A stretch of 64,000 nt of DNA, taken from NCBI GenBank assembly GCA_003963365.1, contig RXJG01000002.1, positions 320,767 to 384,766 of the forward strand, written 5' to 3'. The DNA is from Sphingobacteriales bacterium. GTDB lineage: Bacteria > Bacteroidota > Bacteroidia > Chitinophagales > Chitinophagaceae. A model generated the notes under the pieces. The model did not search any database. It saw only the letters and a program-made list of their open reading frames with translations, and was not told the origin of the DNA. The first letter of the stretch is position 1. Each line of letters starts with the position of its first letter. Of the stretch, positions 32,873-40,430 are shown piece by piece. Made by a program: the position numbers and the translations under genes.

Positions 32873-33943
32873 CTATAATTTAATTACAATTCCATTAGGT
32901 TTTTTGCCTACAAGAATATCTTTAACTTTTGTATGTGTAGTTACGTCAACCACTGAAACTGTATTAGCCCCCTGATTTGTTACATAGGCATAGTTACCAT
33001 TAAAGATAATAGCATGGGCATCAGCGCCGGTTGCAAACTCACCATGTTTCATCCAGCTATTGCCACCCATGTCAATATAATAAGCAACCTTTCCATTGGT
33101 AGCATCACTTACCCATAATTCATTGGCGGTTGAATTATAAGCGGCAAAACCAGGTTTGAAGCCCAGCATTATTGTAGCAAGATTTGCATTGGAGGCAACA
33201 TCAATCACTGAAATACTTTGGCCGTCTTCATTGTCAACAAACATTTTACCTATTGATGAAGGCCATGCACCCACAGGATTCATATCTACATTCACGGTAG
33301 CAACCACCGTCTTTGTAGAGGAGTTAATTACACTAACTGAGTTACTCATACCGTTGCATACATACGCCTTCGTTCCGTCAGAACTAAAAGTAACTTCGGC
33401 AGGTTCATCTCCAACATTAATTGTGTTTTTTAACGTATAAGTTGCGGCATCATAAACCAACACTTTTCCAGACATATCCATCTGTGAAGTCCATATCTCT
33501 GACCCATCAGGAGAAAATACAGCGTTATGATTCATCACTGGCACTTCTAAGTTCTTTTTTAATACTCCTGTTACAGCATCCATAACAACAACCATTCCTT
33601 TCATGCCGGGCATCCCCCCGGTATGACCTCCACTTAAGTCCATTCCTGGTACTCCGATTGCCAGGTGATGGTTTCCGCCTGACTGATGATGGTAGATGTG
33701 ATGGGGCCACATAATCATACTTCCGGCACTATTCATTAAATCAATACTATCGGTAACTGTGTTAGTGCTTAATTTGATAACAGAAATGGTGCTGCTTTCG
33801 CCATTTATTACATAAGCGGCAGGATAGTCAATATTTTTTTCATTCATTGGCAGGTCATTCTTTTTTTTACAGGCCGATATGTAAACAACCATAGAAATAA
33901 CAGCCAGTATAAACACATTGGATTTTAATTGTTTCATTTTCAT
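32873..33943 (-). CDS. YncE-like beta-propeller lipoprotein
   Basis: The 356-residue product is a lipoprotein (V-Y-I-S-A-C near residue 25) with repeats of the type V-Y-D-A-A-T-Y-T-L-K-N-T-I-N-V-G and P-A-E-V-T-F-S-S-D-G-T-K-A-Y-V, the blades of a seven-bladed YVTN propeller. A His/Met/Gly-rich insertion near residues 80-110 (H-H-I-Y-H-H, G-G-M-P-G-M-K-G-M) suggests metal contact, consistent with its neighbours. It is envelope-anchored and its binding partner is unknown. It is followed downstream on the same strand by the nuclease-like gene. Confidence 0.82.
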   Translation of the reverse strand: MKMKQLKSNVFILAVISMVVYISACKKKNDLPMNEKNIDYPAAYVINGESSTISVIKLSTNTVTDSIDLMNSAGSMIMWPHHIYHHQSGGNHHLAIGVPGMDLSGGHTGGMPGMKGMVVVMDAVTGVLKKNLEVPVMNHNAVFSPDGSEIWTSQMDMSGKVLVYDAATYTLKNTINVGDEPAEVTFSSDGTKAYVCNGMSNSVSVINSSTKTVVATVNVDMNPVGAWPSSIGKMFVDNEDGQSISVIDVASNANLATIMLGFKPGFAAYNSTANELWVSDATNGKVAYYIDMGGNSWMKHGEFATGADAHAIIFNGNYAYVTNQGANTVSVVDVTTHTKVKDILVGKKPNGIVIKL

Positions 33944-34011
33944 TTGTTTTAGAATATATTATATGTATGATACAAACAAAGCAGACAAACAGTTGCCTGG
34001 GATTTTATAAC

Positions 34012-34572
34012 TTATTTGCTCTGGGCATTATTAATTGGAACACGGTCTATATACTGCGTTACCCTGTCAATTTTATTATTGTCATTAAAATGAAATACCA
34101 TGTGCATACGCTGATTCATTTCTTTACCTGATTTATACTCTGCATGCACCATACTCCAGCAAAGTGCATAGTTACCCGGTAACTGTGCTGATATAGATGG
34201 TTTAGTTACATGAATAGGCAACCACACTTCATTTGAATAGGAGAGCGACGCTATTACTTCAGTCCTTCTTTTTTTCCAATAATCAGCAATTGCAGGTTTA
34301 CCAGCGAGGCTGTCTCCTCCATTCCAGCGGAACAGTGCATTATCTGCAAAGCCGGCAAGCCATCCGTCAACATTTCCGCTTGCAAGGTCACCCATACCTT
34401 TTTTTGCAATATCAATGTACTTGTCATCACCAAACTCATATCCTTTGTAAGTCTGCATGTCGTGTCCGTCGGTATGGGCCGTTTTTTCATCATGGGTATG
34501 ATTAGTTTTTTCATTGCTGTTGCAGGCAAAAAGAAAAGCAGTAATCAGGACGATAATTAATTTTGTTTGCAT
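34012..34572 (-). CDS. NTF2-like (SnoaL-type) lipoprotein
   Basis: The 186-residue product has a lipoprotein signal (L-F-A-C-N), then a His/Asp-rich linker (H-T-H-D-E-K-T-A-H-T-D-G-H-D). An NTF2-like fold follows: Y-I-D-I-A-K-K-G-M-x-D-L, A-D-N-A-L-F-R-W-N-G-G-D, K-P-A-I-A-D-Y-W-K-K-R, and F-H-F-N-D-N-N-K-I-D-R. No catalytic pair is evident. It lies 25 bases downstream of the anti-sigma/barrel gene and may belong to the regulon of that sigma factor. Confidence 0.72.
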   Translation of the reverse strand: MQTKLIIVLITAFLFACNSNEKTNHTHDEKTAHTDGHDMQTYKGYEFGDDKYIDIAKKGMGDLASGNVDGWLAGFADNALFRWNGGDSLAGKPAIADYWKKRRTEVIASLSYSNEVWLPIHVTKPSISAQLPGNYALCWSMVHAEYKSGKEMNQRMHMVFHFNDNNKIDRVTQYIDRVPINNAQSK

Positions 34573-34596
34573 AATTGTTGGTTTTGGTGTTAGAGT

Positions 34597-35976
34597 TTAT
34601 TTATTTCTGTTTCTTAATGTTGGATTAAACGTAAATATCAATATAGTGCCGAAGGTGGTAAGCTTTAAGTTGCTGTCATTTATTTTCGTAAGAGGTAGTT
34701 TGATGTATGGTTCTGCAGCAATACTCCAGTTATGAGAGAGTCTTCTTTTTATACCAATTGAAAAATTTGATGTGACAGATGTAAAGGAGCTGCTCATATT
34801 GTGGTATATGCCTGCATGAGTCCGTTCCACAACAGTACTGGCATCTAACAGAAAGGTATAATCTATGTTTTCCATTCTCATTTTACTGATGGATAAACCT
34901 GCCCCGGCATAAAATCCTGTTTTCTTTTGTGGTGAAAAATGATAAAGGAACATAATAGGAATTTCAATAAAACGACAATAGCCATTTGCATCCTGAAGGT
35001 TGATGCTGCTGTATGAAGGCAAACTAAGTTTTGCCGAGTCAAAAGAAATTACCTTACCATCTGCATTGAAATACTTCTTAGACATTAACAACCCGGTTCT
35101 GAGTTCTATGTTTGGCGTTATCCTGTAACCCAAAAGCAAACCATAATCAAACCCTTGTCTTGACGTTTGATTGAATTTTACGTTATTGAAATTTGTGCCT
35201 GTGGTGACTGCAATTGAAAATCTACTGTTACGTTTAATTTGTATTTGGGGTTTAGAGGTTGATATGAGAAGATTTGATGTTGAATCAACCCCAGTAGAGA
35301 TAGTTACTGAAGAATTATTTACTATGTTATTTGTATTTGCAGTTATTTCTTCAGGGTTAGAATCAATTGCTATATGAGCAACTGTGTTTTGCTGAATTGT
35401 ATCATTAGCAGAACTCACCAAAAGGTTGGTGGTTTTTGTCAGAATATCTGGTTTAATGTTAGTAAATAATTGTGAAGCGGACGAAGTTTTGGAGGGTTCT
35501 GATTCTTTTTTATTTATACTGGTTTTTCTTTTATCAATTTCATGAAGATGTTTTGGAAACAACACATCATCACTCCCATTTTCATAAGCAAAAGTATTTT
35601 CCTTAGAGTTATTCTCTTGTTGTAACTGAGGTGCCTTATTGAAAGTGTTTTGAATATTATCGGCCACACCAGTAGTCTGGGCATTATTTTGGTTAACCGC
35701 ATCTGTTTCTTTGATTGTAGAAGAAAGTTGTGTTTCTTTAAGACTTTTGTTTTTCACATTGTACCAGTCGGTAGCAGACAGATAAACAATTCCTCCTATA
35801 AAAACAGAAAACAGCATCCAGAAGAAAATAATCCTTCTCCGTTTCTTTTTCACTGGCAATTCCCTGTCTAATTGCTGTTCCATCTTATCCCATGTAGGAA
35901 TAAGAGACGAATCATGAAAATCCTCTGCAGCTTTCTTGCTAAGCTCAAAAAGTTTATGTTCATTAAATTCATACAT
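34597..35976 (-). CDS. Inner-membrane anti-sigma-like / C-terminal beta-barrel fusion
   Basis: The 459-residue product has an N-terminal soluble part of about 48 residues (L-S-K-K-A-A-E-D-F, T-W-D-K-M-E-Q-Q-L), a basic stretch K-K-K-R-R-R and one membrane helix (F-F-W-M-L-F-S-V-F-I-G). A long Ser/Thr/Asn-rich linker to about residue 260 follows, then a domain resembling the outer-membrane beta-barrel family (R-I-T-P-N-I-E-L-R-T-G-L, G-F-Y-A-G-A-G-L-S). Its start overlaps the ECF sigma gene by 8 bases, so the two are coupled. The N-terminal part likely binds that sigma factor. How the barrel is placed is not clear from the sequence. Confidence 0.72.
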   Translation of the reverse strand: MYEFNEHKLFELSKKAAEDFHDSSLIPTWDKMEQQLDRELPVKKKRRRIIFFWMLFSVFIGGIVYLSATDWYNVKNKSLKETQLSSTIKETDAVNQNNAQTTGVADNIQNTFNKAPQLQQENNSKENTFAYENGSDDVLFPKHLHEIDKRKTSINKKESEPSKTSSASQLFTNIKPDILTKTTNLLVSSANDTIQQNTVAHIAIDSNPEEITANTNNIVNNSSVTISTGVDSTSNLLISTSKPQIQIKRNSRFSIAVTTGTNFNNVKFNQTSRQGFDYGLLLGYRITPNIELRTGLLMSKKYFNADGKVISFDSAKLSLPSYSSINLQDANGYCRFIEIPIMFLYHFSPQKKTGFYAGAGLSISKMRMENIDYTFLLDASTVVERTHAGIYHNMSSSFTSVTSNFSIGIKRRLSHNWSIAAEPYIKLPLTKINDSNLKLTTFGTILIFTFNPTLRNRNK

Positions 35977-36553
35977 ACTTTTTAATTGCCATTTTTTTTT
36001 GAAGTTCGTTTCTAAGCCAGTTTTTTGCTTTGAACAGATTGGATTTAGACGTCCCCGTTGTAATATCCAGCATATCGGCTATTTCCACATGAGTGTAACC
36101 ATCAATAACATACAGGTTAAACACCATACGATAAGCTGGGGGAAGCAACCTAATGCTGTTGAGAATTTCCTGGTAACTCATGGTATCAAGCACTGATTCA
36201 GCATCGTCTTCCAGTTCTGCAAGTGTAAGTAGTGCGTCTTCGGAATACATTATTTTGGGATGAAACTTGTTCCGGTAGTTAATGCAGTTGTTAATGAGAA
36301 CTTTTTTAAACCAGCCTTTGAAGGCAGCTTCATTACAGCCATACAGTTCTTCGTTGTATAAATGCAGGTTCTTAAACACTTTTATAAGACCATCGCATAC
36401 TAAATCCTGAACTTCAATTGTGTGAGAAGCGTAACGAAAACAAATATTTGCAGCAAATTCATTCAGCCATTCAAATAACATCCTCTCACAGCGCCGGTCA
36501 TTGGCCCTGCAACCATTCAGCATTTCCCTTAGCTCAGAATTGGTATAAGGCAA
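35969..36553 (-). CDS. ECF-type RNA polymerase sigma factor
   Basis: The 194-residue protein has region 2 (F-R-Y-A-S-H-T-I-E-V-Q-D-L-V-C-D-G-L-I-K-V-F near residue 40) and region 4 (P-P-A-Y-R-M-V-F-N-L-Y-V-I-D-G-Y-T-H-V-E-I-A-D near residue 135, followed by T-S-K-S-N-L-F-K-A-K). It is coupled to the downstream membrane/barrel protein, its probable anti-sigma partner, and the 34012 and 32873 genes may be targets. A homologous but separate ECF gene lies at 47855-48451. Confidence 0.9.
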   Translation of the reverse strand: MPYTNSELREMLNGCRANDRRCERMLFEWLNEFAANICFRYASHTIEVQDLVCDGLIKVFKNLHLYNEELYGCNEAAFKGWFKKVLINNCINYRNKFHPKIMYSEDALLTLAELEDDAESVLDTMSYQEILNSIRLLPPAYRMVFNLYVIDGYTHVEIADMLDITTGTSKSNLFKAKNWLRNELQKKMAIKKYV

Positions 36554-36826
36554 AAATTAATTGTTTTCTGTAAAGATATTTAGTCAATAATACAAGAGAT
36601 TTTAAAAAAAGGTTGCCTCAAAGGAGATTTTTTGTACTAAATGAGACCGCTCAGGATTGCTAAAGAGTAAAAATGGCGTTCCAAAAGCCATAACAATTTC
36701 AAGTGCGTGATGAGTATGCAGCGTTGCCTCTACGTTGCGGCCCATGCAGACAGGCATCCAGCGGCATTTTCTCTGTTGCTTTATATCCGTAGAAAAGACA
36801 TATAATAACCGAGTAAAGCTGAATAT
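36554..36826. other. Gap without a convincing gene
   Basis: This 273-base stretch separates the ECF sigma start from the mini-peptide end. No coding frame of support is present. One short inverted repeat (ATGGC at 36673-36677 and GCCAT at 36687-36691) is visible. The sigma promoter must lie in or above it, but I cannot place it. Confidence 0.5.
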
Positions 36827-36910
36827 TCATTTGCAACAATCTTTTTTTCGTATGAAGATGCTTTTGAAAATCCGCCACAAAAATTGCCCTATAGATTTTA
36901 CTACAGTCAT
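36827..36910 (-). CDS. 27-residue Cys-Cys mini-peptide translationally coupled to HMA-MauE
   Basis: The frame runs from ATG at 36908-36910 to TGA at 36827-36829. The upstream HMA-MauE gene ends with TAA at 36910-36912, so stop and start share one base (TAATG), a classic coupling arrangement. The peptide starts M-T-V-V-K-S-I-G-Q-F-L, has W-R-I-F-K and F-I-R amphipathic segments, and ends K-K-D-C-C-K. The Cys pair at the very end with flanking Lys suggests metal or thiol chemistry. A degenerate copy is at 1849-1962. Too short for normal gene finding; support is overlap, composition and the second copy. Confidence 0.65.
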   Translation of the reverse strand: MTVVKSIGQFLWRIFKSIFIRKKDCCK

Positions 36911-37650
36911 TATAATATAGTTAATATCATTATTCCACTCATACCTATCATCAAGGTATCTTCAATAATTGTAATAGTGCTTATAGGCAAATTAAATACA
37001 GCACCAAGACAGGCACATTTTATTTTACGTTTACTTAAAACACTTTGCAAAACCCCAATGATGCTTACAGTCATCACTACAAAGGTAATGATATTGGTTA
37101 GGTCAGGGTTGAACCCGGTTAAGAAGGCTAAACCTAAAGCCAGTTCAATAAACGCATAAACATAGCCCCACCCGCTCCATTTTTTGGCTATAATATCATA
37201 CATACTGTAACTCTCAGCAAATCCTTTCAGGTTTAGTAATTTGAAAAATGAAAAAACCAGAAAGAAGCCGGCCATAAAATGGTTCATCCATCGCATCCAA
37301 TAAAATCCTCCTTGAAAGTATTCTATCAATAGGGTAATGCTTGTTATATATCCAAAAATGAGCAAAATAGGTTTATATGTTAGAAACCATGATTTAGTTT
37401 CCTCTTCATTTAATTCAGCGATTACTGAGTGAAGTTGATGATTAACTTCCGATAACTGGTATTTAGGATAGTCTTTCAATACCGATTTTAATTCAGCGGT
37501 TGCAATATGTTTATCCATTTCGATGGTAGCTTCACCTTTTGACAAATCAATACTCACATTTTTAACTCCAGGTATTTTTGATAATAAGCCTTCTACTTTA
37601 GCCTGACAGCCCGAGCATGTCATTCCGGTTATATTATAAGTATGTGTCAT
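36910..37650 (-). CDS. HMA domain fused to MauE-type membrane protein
   Basis: The 246-residue product starts with a heavy-metal-associated domain (I-T-G-M-T-C-S-G-C near residues 7-15, the Cu(I) site) of about 65 residues. A MauE/DoxX-like four-helix membrane domain follows (F-K-L-L-N-L-K-G-F-A near residue 140, Y-A-F-I-E-L-A-L-G near residue 180), ending with a Cys-Ala-Cys-Leu-Gly that recurs in this family (C-A-C-L-G). It would bind copper on the cytoplasmic side and may move electrons or metal across the membrane. It is coupled by a 1-base overlap to a Cys-Cys mini-peptide. A separate MauE without HMA is at 39642-40103. Confidence 0.85.
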   Translation of the reverse strand: MTHTYNITGMTCSGCQAKVEGLLSKIPGVKNVSIDLSKGEATIEMDKHIATAELKSVLKDYPKYQLSEVNHQLHSVIAELNEEETKSWFLTYKPILLIFGYITSITLLIEYFQGGFYWMRWMNHFMAGFFLVFSFFKLLNLKGFAESYSMYDIIAKKWSGWGYVYAFIELALGLAFLTGFNPDLTNIITFVVMTVSIIGVLQSVLSKRKIKCACLGAVFNLPISTITIIEDTLMIGMSGIMILTIL

Positions 37651-37734
37651 AATTTATTGATTGATGACACAAAGTTCATTTTATTACATCCTGCATCTGT
37701 TATACAATTTTGGAAAAGAGTTATAAAATATTGC

Positions 37735-38301
37735 TTAAACACCATCTAATGGCTTTCGATGACTGGCGCCTATCTTCTTAAAATGAGTTGGTGTTAGCCC
37801 TGTTACTTTTTTGAACTGTGCAGACAAATGTGAAACGCTGTTATAACCCAGACGAAAAGAAATTTCACTTAAGTTGAATTCACCGTATACAAGCCATTCT
37901 TTCACTTTTTCTATTTTTTGAAGGATGAAATATTGTTCAAGAGTTATACCCTCAACTTCAGAAAACAGCCGGGAAATGTAACTGTAATCTTTGTTTAGTG
38001 ATTTACTTAGAAATTCACTGAGGCTAAAATGTTCTTCTACTTCACCTGATTGAACTTTTTTAATTAATAAGTTTTTTATTTTTTCAATTTGTTTCTTCTT
38101 TTGGTCATCCAATATTTCAAAGCCAAGTAAATTCAGTCTTTCATTAAACTGCTTCAATTGACCTGAGGTAGGTTCTTTTTTTAGTTGAACCTCTCCAAGA
38201 TTTATCCAAGCTGCTTGCAAATTCAGTTTTTCGAGTTCATTGTCAACTGCCGTGATGCAACGGTTGCAAACCATGTTTTTAATGTAAAGTGTTATACCCA
38301 T
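37735..38301 (-). CDS. AraC-family regulator with N-terminal HMA-like domain
   Basis: The 188-residue protein has I-K-N-M-V-C-N-R-C near residues 7-15 in an HMA-like fold (beta-alpha-beta, then a second half ending F-E-I-L-D). An AraC DNA-binding domain follows (L-S-E-I-S-F-R-L-G-Y near residue 150, F-K-K-V-T-G-L-T-P near residue 170). It is the same architecture as 28915-29517. It stands 84 bases upstream of the HMA-MauE gene and its mini-peptide, so metal-dependent control of those genes is a natural guess. Confidence 0.8.
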   Translation of the reverse strand: MGITLYIKNMVCNRCITAVDNELEKLNLQAAWINLGEVQLKKEPTSGQLKQFNERLNLLGFEILDDQKKKQIEKIKNLLIKKVQSGEVEEHFSLSEFLSKSLNKDYSYISRLFSEVEGITLEQYFILQKIEKVKEWLVYGEFNLSEISFRLGYNSVSHLSAQFKKVTGLTPTHFKKIGASHRKPLDGV

Positions 38302-38476
38302 TGATAGTATTTATTTAGTGAAGATACTAAGTCTCAGACTTTGGTTAATACTTTGAATTTCAGCTTTTTTCAAAGGAATACATACAGAGAAACCTGTAAA
38401 TTATACTCATTAATTCCATATCATGTGACAAATAAATAATTCAGCTCCATTGATAGGGTAGCTTTCAATCATAAAT

Positions 38477-38493
38477 ATTAATTTTGAATTAAT
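38477..38493. repeat. AT-rich inverted repeat in a divergent promoter region
   Basis: ATTAATT (38477-38483), TTG, AATTAAT (38487-38493) form a perfect 7-base-arm repeat in the 251-base gap between the minus-strand AraC gene and the plus-strand AraC gene. It could be an operator. Such AT repeats arise easily by chance here. Confidence 0.25.
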
Positions 38494-38552
38494 AGTTCCA
38501 TATTGTAACTCTTGTAGACGATAATTAAGGGCTCTAAGGTTTTGATTAGAAC

Positions 38553-39542
38553 GTGTTGATCAATGAAAAATATTTGAATATGGAATTGACTTTATCCAAT
38601 GGGAATCTCCTTGAATTTGAATCCGGATTACCTTCTGATTATTCCGGACCTATTCTTCATGGTGCTACTGCTATGACATCGAGATCAAATCTTGCAGAAC
38701 TTCATATCCAGGAATTACGCGGTGACAACTATTCTATACGATTTATTATAGGTAGAATTTTAAAAAAAGTCAATGCAAGCGGTTGGATACATTCTCACGG
38801 GCTTTATAGCTACTTTATGTTGAAGAATGGAACTCGTAAAAAAATTAATACGGTTGGTAACTTACATATCAGAGAGGATCAGTATGCTTGTTTTTTTACT
38901 GAATCCACAGATTGCAGTGCAGTATTTGAAAAAACTAATGAATTCAGAGCACTTGATCTTTTTTATTCTCCAAAACTCTTAGAAGAACTTCTTCCATTTT
39001 TTCCAGAGCTTAAAAATGTTCTTCTCTCATCTAAAGGCGTGATTTTGCCTGGGAAACCGTGCTGGACATTGCCTTCAATGAAGGAAATTGTAAATCAAAT
39101 TCTGAATTGTCCTTATGACGAAGCAACAAGACAATTCTATTTTGATTTGAAAGTACGGGAACTTTTGTATCAACTATTAGAGAATGCTTTTAAACGAAAA
39201 CCATCAGAACAGCACTTTACTCCATTCGAGATAGCCCGTATACATGAAACCAGAAATATACTGGAGACTTATATATCCCGAAAACCGCCCTCTATTCGCT
39301 TTTTATCACGGAAAGTCGCTTTGAATGAATTCAAGCTTAAGACAGGATTCAAGCAATATTTTAATACTGGAATCTTTGAATGGTTGATGGAACGAAAAAT
39401 GCAACACGCAAAACATCTAATTCTTACAACCAATAGACCTATAAAAGATATTTGTTTAATGGTAGGTTACCCACGAACAACGAACTTCATAACTGCTTTC
39501 CGCAGGCGATTTGGAATGACTCCCGGTTCGTTAAGAAGATAA
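38553..39542 (+). CDS. AraC-family transcriptional regulator
   Basis: The 329-residue product has a beta-rich N-terminal sensing part. The C-terminal AraC domain shows N-E-F-K-L-K-T-G-F-K near residue 262 and I-K-D-I-C-L-M-V-G-Y with F-R-R-R-F-G-M-T-P-G-S near the end. Either the Met at 38553 or the one at 38580 could be the start. It is 99 bases upstream of a MauE gene and diverges from the metal-domain AraC gene. Its effector is unknown; control of the following plus-strand genes is likely. Confidence 0.85.
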   Translation: MLINEKYLNMELTLSNGNLLEFESGLPSDYSGPILHGATAMTSRSNLAELHIQELRGDNYSIRFIIGRILKKVNASGWIHSHGLYSYFMLKNGTRKKINTVGNLHIREDQYACFFTESTDCSAVFEKTNEFRALDLFYSPKLLEELLPFFPELKNVLLSSKGVILPGKPCWTLPSMKEIVNQILNCPYDEATRQFYFDLKVRELLYQLLENAFKRKPSEQHFTPFEIARIHETRNILETYISRKPPSIRFLSRKVALNEFKLKTGFKQYFNTGIFEWLMERKMQHAKHLILTTNRPIKDICLMVGYPRTTNFITAFRRRFGMTPGSLRR

Positions 39543-39641
39543 TAAATACTTTTCGCAAAACTTTTGTGCTGTTATTCAAACAACTTTTGTCAAAATCAAA
39601 TTAGATAAAGCCAGACCTTTATCATCTATCATTGATATATT

Positions 39642-40103
39642 ATGAAAGACACAAGAATTAGTAAACTGATAGTTGAAATTATTGCACTTGTTCTCATTTT
39701 TTTATTTGTATATACAGGAGTTAGTAAAATACTTGAACATAATTCATTCAGATCAGTACTTAGAGAATCGCCTGCAATAAAAAGTAAGGCTAACTTTTTT
39801 GCCTGGATAATTCCATTGACCGAAATAATCACCGCACTGTTATTGCTTGTTCCGGCTTTCAGAATGAAAGGATTGATGCTTTCTTTAATTCTACTGATAA
39901 TGTTTACTTCCTATATATCCTATATGGTGTTATTTATTCCCAATCTTACATGCTCCTGTGGTGGCGTTATAAAAGAAATGTCGTGGAGACAACATTTAGG
40001 TTTTAATCTCTTTTTTATCATTATTTCTATTGTAGGAATATTGTTACAGCAACGCACTAAAGATTTTATTGCAATAAACAGGCAAAGCCGAAAACCTGTA
40101 TAA
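39642..40103 (+). CDS. MauE/DoxX-like four-helix membrane protein
   Basis: The 153-residue protein has about four hydrophobic helices. K-I-L-E-H-N-S-F near residue 30 and C-S-C-G-G-V-I near residue 104 give the Cys pair typical of the MauE family, which handles redox or methylamine dehydrogenase assembly in other bacteria. It lies between the AraC and DUF6520 genes on the plus strand, a group often seen together in this phylum. Confidence 0.8.
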   Translation: MKDTRISKLIVEIIALVLIFLFVYTGVSKILEHNSFRSVLRESPAIKSKANFFAWIIPLTEIITALLLLVPAFRMKGLMLSLILLIMFTSYISYMVLFIPNLTCSCGGVIKEMSWRQHLGFNLFFIIISIVGILLQQRTKDFIAINRQSRKPV

Positions 40104-40139
40104 AAAAGTAGGCAAAAATTATAACCAAAAAATTATTTT

Positions 40140-40430
40140 ATGAAAAAGTATCTAGGAATCATTGTTGTGATTTTGGCTGTTTCAGTGTCAGCGTTCACAA
40201 CAGCAAAAAAAAGTAACCTGGTTGGGAACAGTTACACATACGATTTATACGGGATGCCTGGACAAGACGATCCGGTGAATTTAAACAATGGGGCTAACTA
40301 CACGTACGTCGGAACAAGTTCATTAAGCTGTACTGGAACTGCACACAGGTGTGGTGTTCAAGATGCAACAGATGATGGGTTTGGTCATCCTGATTTTACC
40401 AAATCGTATACTATTAGAATAAGAAATTAG
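40140..40430 (+). CDS. DUF6520-like small secreted protein
   Basis: The 96-residue product has a signal peptide (V-S-V-S-A-F-T-T-A), then a short mature part with S-Y-T-Y-D-L-Y-G, S-L-S-C-T-G-T-A-H-R-C-G and a basic end. Layout matches DUF6520. It starts 36 bases after the MauE gene. Its end overlaps the end of the convergent TlpA-type gene by 3 bases (stop codons TAG at 40428-40430 and TAA at 40427-40429). Confidence 0.72.
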   Translation: MKKYLGIIVVILAVSVSAFTTAKKSNLVGNSYTYDLYGMPGQDDPVNLNNGANYTYVGTSSLSCTGTAHRCGVQDATDDGFGHPDFTKSYTIRIRN

